From contig JAVLRN010000006.1 of the NCBI GenBank assembly GCA_032821775.1, positions 1,054,001-1,118,000 of the forward strand: a DNA stretch of 64,000 nucleotides, read 5' to 3'. The position numbers and the translations under genes were made by a program. The DNA is from Sanguinoderma infundibulare. Its lineage: Eukaryota; Basidiomycota; Agaricomycetes; Polyporales; Polyporaceae. Under the pieces are notes generated by a model that saw only the letters and a program-made list of their open reading frames with translations, searched no databases and was not told the DNA's origin. Positions 1 to 10,219 of the stretch are shown one piece after another. The number at the start of each line of letters is the position of its first letter. Within the stretch, counting starts at the first letter, position 1.

Positions 1-1
1 T

Positions 2-548
2 GGGCTCACCGTCGACGCGACGCCGAGGGCGAAGACGAAGGCGAAGGCGAGGAGGGCCGACACTTTGACGACGATCCCGCTGTCGAGCTCTCCGCCTCGG
101 GCTGCTGCTTTTAGTAATGCGGACGTGCCTGGCGCTGGACTTGGAGCCGGGTCGAGGTGTCCGTTGGACATTATGCGCGAGCGGCGGAAGCAAGGACAGG
201 AACAGGCTGCCCGGTGAGCGGTGTATGATACGGGCAGTTGGTTAGCGGTCACGGTGAGCTCATGCCGGTTGTTGCAGACCGTCCTCGCCAACTTCGAAGA
301 GCTCCGACCGGTGGCACTCCAGCTTGCGAGACGGCAACGCCGATTCAGCGGACGAAGAGGAACAGAAGCTCCCCACCGCCTCAGCATCTGCGTCAAACCC
401 TGCGAAACCCAAGTCGAAGCCTCCCGGTTCTGGGACTGTATATGGCGATGAGGGGCGGAAAGAATCGTTTGGGTGGCTCCTGAACTCTGATGACTCTCCG
501 CCGCCCGCCGCCAGCCCGCCGGACCTCTTCCAGTCGTACTGCGACTGA
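2..548 (+). CDS. Unknown protein, C-terminal part only (cut by window edge)
   Basis: The gene enters from the left edge. Reading frame 2 is open from base 2 to 213 and is joined by an intron (donor GTGAGC at 214, acceptor TTGCAG ending at 277) to a second exon ending at TGA 546-548. The phases agree (2 nt carried over), giving 161 visible residues. The peptide is hydrophilic and disordered: a basic Lys/Arg/Ala stretch near the start (AKTKAKARRA), a Ser/Pro stretch, an acidic patch (SADEEEQ) and a C-terminus ending in FQSYCD. No domain is recognisable, so no function is assigned. Frame 1 also reads to a stop near base 114 after an acidic run ending in CCF; the spliced frame 2 is preferred because the intron phase closes exactly, but the alternative cannot be excluded without the upstream sequence. 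Confidence 0.55.
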
Positions 549-847
549 TGTGTACTATTTATTGTTATTATACAGTTCTCTGCGCGGTCCTGACTCTTCA
601 GGACGCTGCGACGGGGCTGGACAGTTCTTGGTACACTAATACCTGCCCTTCGCGATAGTCCCACGAACCGTACTAAGCTCGTTAATCTACGATACCGAAT
701 GAAATGCATAGAAGTTTACCCTAGGTACTTCCGTGCGTCTTGGCGTTCGCGCATACATATAGTCGTGGTGTTCTCAGACAAATCTGTTACCGATACAATG
801 ACGAAAGCGATGTAGATATGGGCTACATGTCGACATAAGGATACAGC

Positions 848-2532
848 TCAGAGCTCTTCTATCTTGCCATCTTCGTCGTCGGACTCTTCGCGCGTCTGGG
901 CTGGGTGGAGATTGGCGCCGTCGTTCACGGTGTCATTGCCTTCGTCTCGCTTGAGCAGATTGACAAGACGTAAGACGTGCTCGGCGACCTGTACATTGAC
1001 GGAAGATGGTCAGCCTCGAAGTTAGCTGGAAGGGGCGGGGTACTCACATCTACCACCTCCTCTTTCTCGTGCAGCGCGCGGACGATTTCGTACACGCCGT
1101 GGGTCCGGAGATGCTCCCGTCCCCAATGGGTTGTGCAGAGCAAAAGGAGGGTCTCCACGTGCGTCTGCCGAAGAACTGGGTCTGGTTCGCGTGTTTTTGT
1201 CGGAGGCAGGAACTGCAGGGCGGAGGGAAGCTTCTCCTGGTCCTGTTCATACGGCGTCAGCTAATTGGATACGTAGGGGAAGAATTCGAGGATGCATACC
1301 TCCAGATCGAATTCTTCCGGCCCGGCGAGAGGCAGCAGCACATAGGGAAGGATGTTAATGCCAGGAGCGTCCGCTGTCGAGGGCAACACGGCAACCTTCT
1401 CGTTCTCTTCCGTCAAGAGTGCACGGTGGCCCGATGCCTGGAAGGCGCAGTTCCTGGCCATCCGTTCAGCAGCCCCGCAACCATATCGGGAGGGATGAGT
1501 TCACACACTTGATCGTGGACGCAACGCCACCGCGTCTGATCGTGTCCTTGTTCTCCGTGAAGACGACGAGCTTCGACAGGGGATACTCCACGTCCACGTC
1601 CTCGTCAAAGGGATCGGCCGATCTCGGTGTGAGGAAGAACGCACGCCCTGCCGGAACCTGCCGCAGCGTCAGCCGTTGGGGAACTTGAAGATTATCCCAT
1701 CGCAGAGCGCACGAACCGAGCTGACGTTCGCGAACACGCTGGAGAGGAAGTGCAGGTCGCCCTTGAACGGACGCTTGTCAAGGTCCTGGTCGTCCGCGAC
1801 ACGCGCAGCTTTGACGAAGGCGTCGAGGAGGAGGGGCAGGGCGAGGACCTCTTTGGGCTCGCCTGGCGGATAGGGCACGGGCGCCGGGCAGGTCATGGAA
1901 CGCGAATCGACGGGGAAGATCTTCAGTGGCGACTTCGGATCTGGAAGGACTGGGATTTTGAGCGAGAGAAGCAGGGCGCATGCGCTGCCGTGGGCGGTCA
2001 CGTTGGATAGCAGCATCGATCCCAGATCCGCAAGGGTAGATTGGAAGTTCTAAATGACCTGCTTCAGTGCCCATTTCGGCTCACACCGTCCGTGCACTCA
2101 CGAGGATGTATGACACGATGAACTTCATGAAGGTTGGCTCGGACAGTGTCCCTATGAGGAGGGAATTGTCGGACAAATTCACGAGAGCCCTGAAGGCATC
2201 GTGCGCGGTCGCCTGCCGAGGAGCTTAAGCAGCGGTCAGTCGTCCGTCGGTCAAGGACACCTACCAACTGATCTCGGCACAATATTTTGATGTCCCGTAT
2301 GATATCGTTTTCATGCTTTTCTTGGAGGCCTCCCTTCTGTAGGCCAGAGTAGAAAAGATCTCGATGCGGAGATCCCTTGGGCGTCTGGGTCAAAAGGTTT
2401 GCGAGCGCGATCTGACGGACATTTGGATTTTTGTCCCGCAAGAACTGCGCGAGCTGTATATGCACATCAGTTACACGTCGCTGATCTTACTCGCGCAAGA
2501 CTGACCTCCTTGAGCTGGTCAGCGTCGGACAT
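848..2532 (-). CDS. HGH1: HGH1-family armadillo protein (eEF2 folding co-chaperone)
   Basis: HGH1 proteins (DUF383/DUF384) are cytosolic armadillo-like proteins that help fold translation elongation factor 2 (family knowledge). The start is the ATG at 2532-2530. Exon 1 is only nine codons (MSDADQLKE, 2506-2532), then a GTCAGT intron, then LAQFLRDKNPNVRQIALANL at 2453 and below, the classic N-terminal HGH1 helix. Further exons give an AFRALVNLSDN segment, a long central exon around 1669-2016 (GSMLLSNVTAHG, DLHFLSSVFANVSS), the DUF384-like segments around 1261-1600, a helical HWGREHLRTHGVYEIVRALH segment, and an acidic tail DDEDGKIEEL ending at TGA 850-848. The length, roughly 360 residues, and the order of segments fit the family. 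It is divergently paired with SPT20. Exact borders of the middle exons were not all fixed, but the identification is firm. Confidence 0.88.
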
Positions 2533-2729
2533 TTTTGGGTGCAAGGATGGTTTTCCCACGGGGGATGTTACTTCGCCTGAGGCGCCCCTGCACTGGTTTA
2601 CGTAAGATACGCCGCGGTTGGGCCGCGAGGTCCGTGTTTGGCCACTCATCCACACCCAACGTGTCCTCAACCATCTCCTCCGGCAGGACCCATCTTGGAT
2701 TCGACGTCCAAGGAAGCGTACATAACGAC
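2533..2729. promoter_or_regulatory. Shared divergent promoter of HGH1 and SPT20
   Basis: Only 197 bp separate the two start codons, so both core promoters must lie here or within the transcribed leaders. No clear TATA box is visible. A small open frame on the plus strand runs through the interval into SPT20 but lacks a convincing start context, so it is treated as leader. Confidence 0.55.
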
Positions 2730-5254
2730 ATGGCGCTGTACAACACAAGTCGCTTCATACAGCGTCTTCTCAAGGACCACGACAACGCGCCGCCATCATT
2801 CACGATACGGCTGTACCGCGAACACTGGGTGCTGAACAATGGATCCAAGTTCCTCTACAACAACCAAGTTGCGGTGAGGATATAAATATTCTCTCGATTC
2901 ACCAAGCCCTTGTCACTGAAGATTTCTCCAGTCTCTATTGGACGATATCCGCAGCCAGCATATTCCCGTCGATTTCCTCGACCTTTTCGAAGCATCCAAT
3001 ATGCCGTTTTACGAAGGTAAGGAGAACAATCTATTGAAGCGGCCCGTAATTGAAGCAGTTTATCAGGTTGTCTCATCGTGGAGTTACTTGACTATAGACC
3101 CACCAAGAGCAGCGAACCCGAGCTTGAGCAGCCGGAGAGGACCCGCGTAGTCTTGACACCCACAGACGAGTCGCGTTGGGCCGATATCTGTTTAATGAAC
3201 GCGAGGTGTAATGGGTCGTGGACGGATGCGGACTCTGTAGAGGTGGAAGCGCGCTTATTGGTAGGTCATCATTCTTGCCCCTAACTATCTTCGAATCGTA
3301 GACAACGCGAGGCTTCCGACCGAGTTTCGGGCAAGTGCGATAGCCTTTCTGACCAGCCATGTTATGTTTTCGATGAGTTGCTGCAATGATTGCTAATCGC
3401 TCTGTTTCCCAGCTGGCAACTGCTCCACCATTATGCCTGGAGCCCGATATCCATCTAACACGAATTGTCAATGCCACACAAAGAGTATCTACACCTCCAG
3501 TACCTTTGCCCCTCAAGCGAAAGGCGGCGGCGATGGATCAAGAGGCAGACGACCTCGAGAAAGCACGTCGATTGAAGCTCATGCAGTTCATGAGCCCACA
3601 GCGAAATGTCCAGCCAGGGTAAGCGTTTGCGAATCATGCCGGAAGCCCTCTCACATCAAAATCCAGGAAATTTTCTGTCATGGAAGCGATAGATCGGGCG
3701 AAAGATCGGGCGAAGAAGATCAAAACGAATCCCGGGACACTTCCAGCCCAAACCGTCCCCGTTACGGCCTCGAGCGCTTCCCCTCACACCAGCGCAGGTG
3801 CCACGCCAGTACCTACAGCTCCCCAGAATGGCGTACAGACTACACTGCCAAGTGCCACTCCTGCGTCGGTCCCCGTTTCTCTCCCGGTGCAAGCCGCCAC
3901 GCCAGTTCCATCGTCGTCCACCCCCGTTCCGACGCAGCAGTTCCACCCTCCACCAGCGGCCGCTTCCTCCCCTGCGCCCAGCTCAGTCGCTGCAGCTTCT
4001 CCACCTATGCCCGTTCAGAACATCAAGAAGGGCTCGAAGAAGAAAGCAGACGCCACACAACCGCCTCTTGTCCCTCGAGCCTCCGCCACTCCTGCACCAA
4101 CGGGGTCAACCGTGCCTCCTGGTCCCCCTCTCGCTATACCACATCACATGCAACAGCACTATCCACCGCCGCCAGGCGGCCGGGCAACACCCATGCCGCC
4201 ACAAGCACCATCACCTCGCCCGACAGCCGTCGCGCACGCAAGCAGCCCGCCAGCTGCGCCAGAACAGAGGCCGCCTTCCGCCGTCCCCATGCCTCCCGCC
4301 CAGCCGGTACAGCAGCTTCCACAAGTGCAGCCCAACCACCAGCGGCCGCCCCAGCCCTCTCCTGCGCCCTCAAACGCCCAGCATCCGCAAGTTCCCCAGC
4401 AGCCACCCATGCAAGGCGCTTACCCCTCCCAGATGGCCACCGCATACCTCGCGCAGCAGCTCGCTGCCGGGAGGGGCCGCGGAAAGCCTGGTGTGCCGGG
4501 GGCCCCGAACATGCAGGCGACGGCTGTCCCGCCGGTGGCGCCGATGAACTTCTACCAGCAGCAGATGCTCTACCACGCCGCGGCGGCGCAACAGCAGCAG
4601 CAGAGGCTGAACCAGCAGCAGGCCGCCTCTCCCGGGAACCAACCGCGCAGCCCCATGCCGAACCCACAGGCGCAGGCCGCTGCTGCAGCGGCCGCCGCCC
4701 AGCGCAACAGCCCGATGGTGCAGGCCGCGCAGCTCGGGACACGCTCTCCGATGCCCCACGCCGCCCAGCCGCCGGCGCAAGTGCAGCAGCCTCAGCAACA
4801 GCAGCAACAGCAGCAGGCACAGGCACAGCACGCCCAGCACCCGGGGGCGGGCCAGCACCACCCTCAGCAGCAGACGCAAGCTCAAGCCCAAGCCCAAGCC
4901 CAAGCCCAAGCGCAGGTGCAGGCGCAGACGCAGGCCTACGCCCAGTACATGCGCCAGATGCAAGTCGCCGCCGCCCAGGCCCACGCGCAAGCCCAGCAGG
5001 GCGGCATGCCGCCGCAGGCGCAGGCCCAGCAGCAGGCGGCGCAGGCCGCCGCGATGCAGAACCCGCAGATGATGGCCCAGTACCCGCAGATGTGGGCGCG
5101 GCTCGGCGTGCCGATGGGCCCGCAGATGGGGCAGATGCCCCAGGCGTACTGGATGCCTCCCGCCGGCGCGGGGAGGGGCATGCCCGGGCACCCGCAGCAG
5201 ATGCCGCCGGGGGCGGGTGCGAAGCCGGGGCAGGGTGGGCAGCAGGGGTCTTGA
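2730..5254 (+). CDS. SPT20: SPT20, structural subunit of the SAGA coactivator complex
   Basis: SPT20 scaffolds the SAGA histone acetyltransferase complex in the nucleus and is needed for its integrity (family knowledge). Five exons can be set exactly: 2730-2873, 2932-3016, 3067-3260, 3413-3618 and 3667-5254. Their lengths sum to 739 codons, so the phases close and the protein has 738 residues. The N-terminal ~230 residues are the Spt20 domain: PSFTIRLYREHWVLNNGSKF, LLDDIRSQHIPVDFLDLF, PFYEG, IVELLDYRP and ATAPPLCLEPD are diagnostic stretches. The rest is a long low-complexity Pro/Gln/Ala tail with poly-Gln runs and an (AQ)n run coded by a CAAGCC hexamer repeat, typical of coactivator activation/scaffold regions. 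The start was chosen at MALYNTSRF because the domain begins directly there; in-frame ATGs upstream (2535) would add an unrelated extension. A longer open frame (3433-5550) overlaps in another phase and is a shadow. Confidence 0.93.
4873..4916 (+). repeat. CAAGCC hexanucleotide repeat in SPT20
   Basis: About five to six near-perfect copies of the hexamer CAAGCC code for an alternating Ala-Gln run in the SPT20 tail and sit next to CAG/CAA poly-Gln tracts (4590-4620, 4795-4820). Such in-frame hexamers change length without shifting the frame and are likely polymorphic between strains. Confidence 0.7.
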
Positions 5255-7573
5255 TTTCTCGGTGCTTGGCCGAGGGGTGTGTATTCGATTGTAATAATGT
5301 AAAGCTCCCATGGACGGTTTGGCTTCGTCGTACATGTAACTATCACTATCGTCTGCTAATGTTGGCACGATGTCCCTGGATTCAAAGGTGCTGTGATCAT
5401 GCGCGTCGGGACTCGGGTCCTCGAGTCGAAAGCCTGCATTATCTCTGGCCGCCGGGGCCGCGAGGCACCTGCCACGCGGTTCTCAACCTTCGCCGAGGGA
5501 ACGAGCGCGCGCACGAATATACACTGGAGGCACGATCCACGCAGCGATAGGCTGCTGGGTGCTTCGTGGAGAGAAGATGCTGCGCATGGGAAGCAGATTA
5601 GGAAGCCGGCCTGCCAAATCGTGCATACGAGAAGCACGAGGGGGCTTCGAAGCCCGTCGATACGTAAATCCCTCCCATGCATCCGGTCCCCAACGTAGCC
5701 ATCTCCTCGCGCGATGGCAGACGGTCCCAGGCTGTCATCGGGCGCACCGAGAGAGGCACAGGGCTCGTCGCCCATGTGCGGGCGAGCTCCGCGAGCACCT
5801 GCGGCAGCGGCATTGACACCGGACGACGTCAGCGGCCTGTTGGCCGCAATTAAAGTCCGGGCGGTGCATGGAAGCTGGAGTCGCGGACGCGGTGGTGCGG
5901 CACGTTGCGCTGTGCTTGAATTGAGATGGTCGCAGCGGAACGGAACGCTGACACGGACACGGACAGCCTGCGCCGAACCCCCGTTTCGATCCCGCCTCGA
6001 CGGTCTGCCCATTGCAATCTGACGGTGGCCCAGCCAGCCAGCCGGGTGCACGACGAGCTGAACGTGGGTCCCCGAGAAGCGTCGGGGTTGCGGTGGAGGC
6101 TCGCCCCCATGGGTGCCCACGCGGACGTCGCATGATGCGACGGTGGCGACCACACCCCCCCCGTCCACGATCCCGAGCCGAACGCACGGGCACTCTTGCT
6201 ATACTCTTGCCGTCCCATGCAGGACCGGAGCCGTGACGGAGATGGTCGCGATCCCGAACGGGAACGGTGGCAAACCCGGGCCCGCGCCTTGCAAGCCGTC
6301 TGTGTGTCGACACCGAATAGCGGTCCATTACAGTATGTCGCGGGAGAAAATACGGCCGTGCCTCTGGGATCCTTCGCAGGTGCACGCCACCTGGATAAGC
6401 GAGACGACCAGTAACTGCCCCGACCGCACCAGAGCACGCAGACACTCACGCCGCCCATATATGAATACACCCACTCCGCGCCCAGAGGTCTTTCTTGACC
6501 CCAGCACCTCGGCGGCGTGCACGCTGGTGGCCTTCTCGGTAGCGCGGGGCCTCGGATTGGACTCGGACGCTGTTGAACAAGGTTGAGGCTCGTAACTCGT
6601 AACGGATGCCGACCGCTAGAAAGTGCGAAGGAAAAAAAAACGCCACGGCCGTCGATGATCATTAATGCGCCCTCCATCGTTGTACCAACAGGATGGCGAT
6701 AACTGAAGAAAAACATGCGCCGGTTGCGGTCCGCTGTGCGCACCAGAAGGCCATCGATGTGCGGATATGGGCATTGTATGCGTCGGTTGGGGCAGGGCTG
6801 GGGATCTGCAGCGATGGATGGGAGCGAAATGGGGACAGGGACTCCCGACCCGGGCAGGGACGAGCGGAAGGTCCGGGGCAGGTGCTGTGATTTGATCGGT
6901 TGCCGACACCTTAGGCCTTAGGGCCCGTCTTCTCGCCCAATGGTGTGTTGACCGGCGACGACCTCGACATGGGAACGTTCGCCAGCGGCTGATGAGGGAA
7001 GGCGGGGAAAGAGTCCATGATCCATCAGATCTTCTTCGCTCGCCTCTCGCCTGAGGGTGAGACCTTGAGGCTGGAGCGCCAGGCGCGCGACGGCGATCAA
7101 CCCTCAGCTGGTGTGAGTGCGGAGGGGGACTGACCCGAGTTGCCGTACGAATCTGACCGGGATGGAGGCAGGAACGCGGAGGTATAAGCCTACATATCTG
7201 TGCAGGGAGCGTAAAGATATTACACGTGAACGAATACGAGCGGGAGCGGGTAGACACTAGAGTAGCATATGTCACAGAGCCAGAGCCGATGCCGAGCGAG
7301 GGAGCGGTGCGCGAGCAGGAGAGGAGCGAGGCAACAGGAGAGGAGAGGAAACGCAAAACGGAGGGCGGGAATCAAGGGATAGTAAGACAAATGGCGAGGC
7401 GGATGGATGAAAATACACGGACGGGGACAGAGGGCTCACCATTAATCATAAACCGAGAAAACATGTGAACAGCGCACGAGAACAGCAAGTACAAGGAGCG
7501 AGGATGGAGGGAGGGAGGGAGCGGAAAAAAGAAAGCGACAAAACCATCACCGGACTTGGATTGCGCCCAACAA
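5255..7573. other. 2.3-kb convergent intergenic gap, no gene recognised
   Basis: The stretch lies between the 3' ends of SPT20 (+) and the GATA-factor gene (-). Several overlapping Arg/Pro/Ser-rich open frames exist on the minus strand (5356-6743), but they overlap each other in different frames, have no recognisable motif and look like GC-driven chance frames. From about 7220 to 7560 the plus strand is strikingly purine-rich, with a compositional switch against the flanks; this may be the pyrimidine-rich 3' UTR of the GATA gene on the minus strand. Nothing else can be supported. Confidence 0.5.
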
Positions 7574-9371
7574 TCACTGTCTTCCGCCACGGTAGCCTCC
7601 GTCGCTCCTTCGATCCTGCTGTGAACCATATGAATCGTCGTCGCTGCTCGACTGGGCCCCGGCGTCGTCGACAGCGGCCTGGTGTGCAGCCTGACCGGCG
7701 TTTTGAGCGTTGTTCTGGTTCTTGCGGCCACGGCCGGTCCCATCTCGGTTGCGCTTCTTGATCTGTCGAACAGGCCGCAAGCACGGGACATCGCGTGGCG
7801 AAAAGGGCAGCGGGAGAAGCATCGCGTCAATCAAGGACGTGAAGGGGTGCCATCGTATGAGCGGACGACCGGCGGGAAGAGGCGGGGTAGGACTCACAAG
7901 CTTGGCGTACACGAGCCCGCATGCGTTGCAGAGCGTGCGCGGACCTGTGAGCCGAAGAGAACGTCAACGTCAGATGTCACGGGGGTTCTCCCGTCGGCCA
8001 GATGCTGCTCGATTCCGAAAGCGACTAACCCATTGGGCCCCTGCGCCATTCTGGCGTCGAAGTGGCACTACAGCCAAGGCAGGTCTGGCCCTCGGTTGCC
8101 GGGGGATTCTCAGACTGCATCGGCAAGCGAAGAGAACGTCAGAACCCAGACGGACGTCACAGCTGGATAAGGACATGTCACGCACCTGTCGGGCTCGGGC
8201 AGCGTCTCCCTCGCCGTCCTCGGGCGGGTGATCCACCGGTGGCCGTGGGGGCTCAGGTATGGCGCGTTTAGCGGCCACATCTAGGACTTGTGCGCCGTAT
8301 GATGCGGCTTGGAGCATGCGCTCCAAGGTCTCCGGGGGTGGCGGAGGGCGCGCGGCACTCGCGTCGTATTGAATCGCGTTCCCAGTGTCGAGGATAAGCC
8401 GATAGGACTCCACTAACTAGACGCGACACGTCCGTAACGGCGTACAAAAGCGAGGCAACAACGGGAACACACACCTTAACGAAATCGATGCCGATGGGAG
8501 ATGGGGTGAGAGGCGGTGCGACCTGCGGTGCCTGGGGCGGCGGAGGGGGCCCTTGGGACGTGGGTATTGGCACAGGGGGCGCGGGAGCAGGCGCGGGGGC
8601 GGGCGCAGGAGCTGGGGGTTCTTCACGAGTTTTACGTACTGGTGCGGACGGTGGGGGCGCCGCCTCCGGCCGTTGCGGCGGTCGGTCTTCTGTCCTTCGG
8701 GGCTCCGGGCGCGGAGGAGCTTGTGGATAACGACGATCGTCGTTGGGCGTGCTAGGAGACAGATCTGGCCTTGGGCCGCCCGGGGGCGGGTACGAGGGTT
8801 GGCCGGGCGGAGCGGCGGGCGGGTACGGGACGCTGTACTGATTCCACTCGCCGGACCATTGAGGGTGCGGAGGAGGCGGGGCGTAGCCTGGTTGGGGATA
8901 TCCAGGCTGCGCGGGGTATGTTGGAGGAGGGCCGCTGTAGGCGGGGGGAGGAGGGGCGTGCTGAACGGGCTGGGCGGGGGGAGGGGAGCGTACGGGCGGG
9001 CGTGAAGAACCTTGGGCATACTGCCCGTTCTCATACGGGGGGCCGGGATAAGAAGCGTATGGATAAGGGTGTGGGTGCGCGGGCGGGACTTCCTGGGGAT
9101 GGTACATGTATCGACTGTCGGACGCCATTTGGGACGGAGGACGGGCGGGATGGGGGGGCGGGTGTCGATAGTAGTGCGAATCGGGGGCTCTAGAGGGGTC
9201 GGACGCGAGAGCGTGGCCAAGGGTTGAGTAAGACGTTGTGGAGGCTACGCTGGAACGTGCAGACTGATCAGCGAGCGCGTTTTGGGATGTGGAAGAGGGC
9301 CGGACATGGTCATGAGCGGCGGTGGGATAGGGAGACATGCACCGAACGAGTCTGGGGGTCGTCAAAGGCAC
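7574..9371 (-). CDS. GATA-type zinc finger transcription factor with proline-rich N-terminus
   Basis: The C-terminal exons encode a fungal GATA finger: CLGC-18-CNAC spacing with the core EWRRGPMGPRTLCNACG followed by VYAKL and the basic tail KKRNRDGTGRGR. The finger is split by two introns, one inside GPMG|PRTL and one after YAKL; the same glycine codon is interrupted in phase 2. The STPEWRRGPMGPRTLC signature resembles the WC-2/light-response subclass rather than nitrogen (AreA) factors, but no PAS domain was identified, so the role is open. The N-terminal ~270 residues are Pro/Tyr/Ala-rich (PPPPAYSGPPPTY, a PA dipeptide run). A middle exon (8268-8413) carries a helical segment, ESYRLILDTGN and TLERMLQAASYGAQVL. 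The stop is at 7576-7574. The start is uncertain: ATGs at 9371 and 9338 are in frame, and a candidate upstream first exon exists near 9937 (MSDSSAVRL...), which could not be joined with certainty. Confidence 0.82.
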
Positions 9372-10219
9372 ATGGAGGAGACAAAGACGCGTCAGAAGGG
9401 AGCGGGGGCTACATAGACGGAGTGGGAGTGAGAAGACAAGGTTTGTCGCGAGACCGGCGTGACGGACGGGGGGAATGAGGGCCGGTCTGCATGCGGGGCA
9501 GGAAGAACTGGGGGTGATGGTACGACGACCATGATCGAGAGATCTCTCCCAAGGCCGCCACGGACATCATCATCCCGCCCGGTATGACATATGGAAAGAG
9601 ACAAGGGAAGTGGACCTACATTGTCCTCGCGGACCTGGTGCCGGCTTCGACCAACGTTGGGGCTACACGAGGCGGGAGGTCGTGGGCCGGCTTGCATGCG
9701 TGTTGACAAAGCTGTCTGTTTTGGAGAAAGGGTGCGGCCGGGACAGACAAGGCGGGTGGAAACGCCCAATTGCCGGCGAAAATTTGGGCGGTGCTCGGAC
9801 TGCATAACGGACGTGTGGGTCAGTGCATGCTGTCGCGCATATACGCGCGCACGACGGGGAGCACGGCGGGCACAGGGGAAGACGGACTCACAGCGTCGGT
9901 CGCCGGGCTCAAGACGAACGGCGCTCGAGTCGGACATTTACTCGACCTGCGAATCCCAGAGCGCCCCGCACGTGACCCGCCACATCAATGAACCCCGCAG
10001 GCGCCCATTGTAGATGCACGCCTAGATCACTCGCACATCGCAATCTCCAGGCACAGATTCCCGCCCCAGATGGTCGATCACTCGTCCCAACATGAGCTTG
10101 CGCTGAGCAGTACGTGCGCAATCCAACGACATGAATTTGTGCGGGTATCAGTCTACGCGACTACTCTACCATGCACACAACGTCCATGGGGCCCCCGACG
10201 CCCTCCCCGCGACCATGCA
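9372..10219. other. Upstream region of the GATA-factor gene
   Basis: This 848-bp stretch lies between the GATA-factor gene and the 3' end of the next minus-strand gene. Minus-strand open segments at 9640-9937 could be 5' exons: a GT donor (GTAGGT) near 9621 and an acceptor (CCCCCAG) just upstream of the GATA ORF would splice in frame to the main exon, but the connection further upstream meets a stop in the frame tested. It is left as 5' leader/promoter with possible unassigned exon. Confidence 0.4.

Noticed and set aside
3433..5550. 705-codon plus-strand open frame, longer than the true SPT20 frame
   Set aside because: It overlaps SPT20 in another phase; the SPT20 frame has the Spt20 domain and closing intron phases, while this one is an Arg/Ala/Pro-rich shadow of the GC-rich Gln repeats.
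5356..6743. Overlapping minus-strand frames of 236-297 codons
   Set aside because: They overlap one another in different frames, have no motif or splice support and are Arg/Pro/Ser-rich as expected from GC-rich noncoding sequence.
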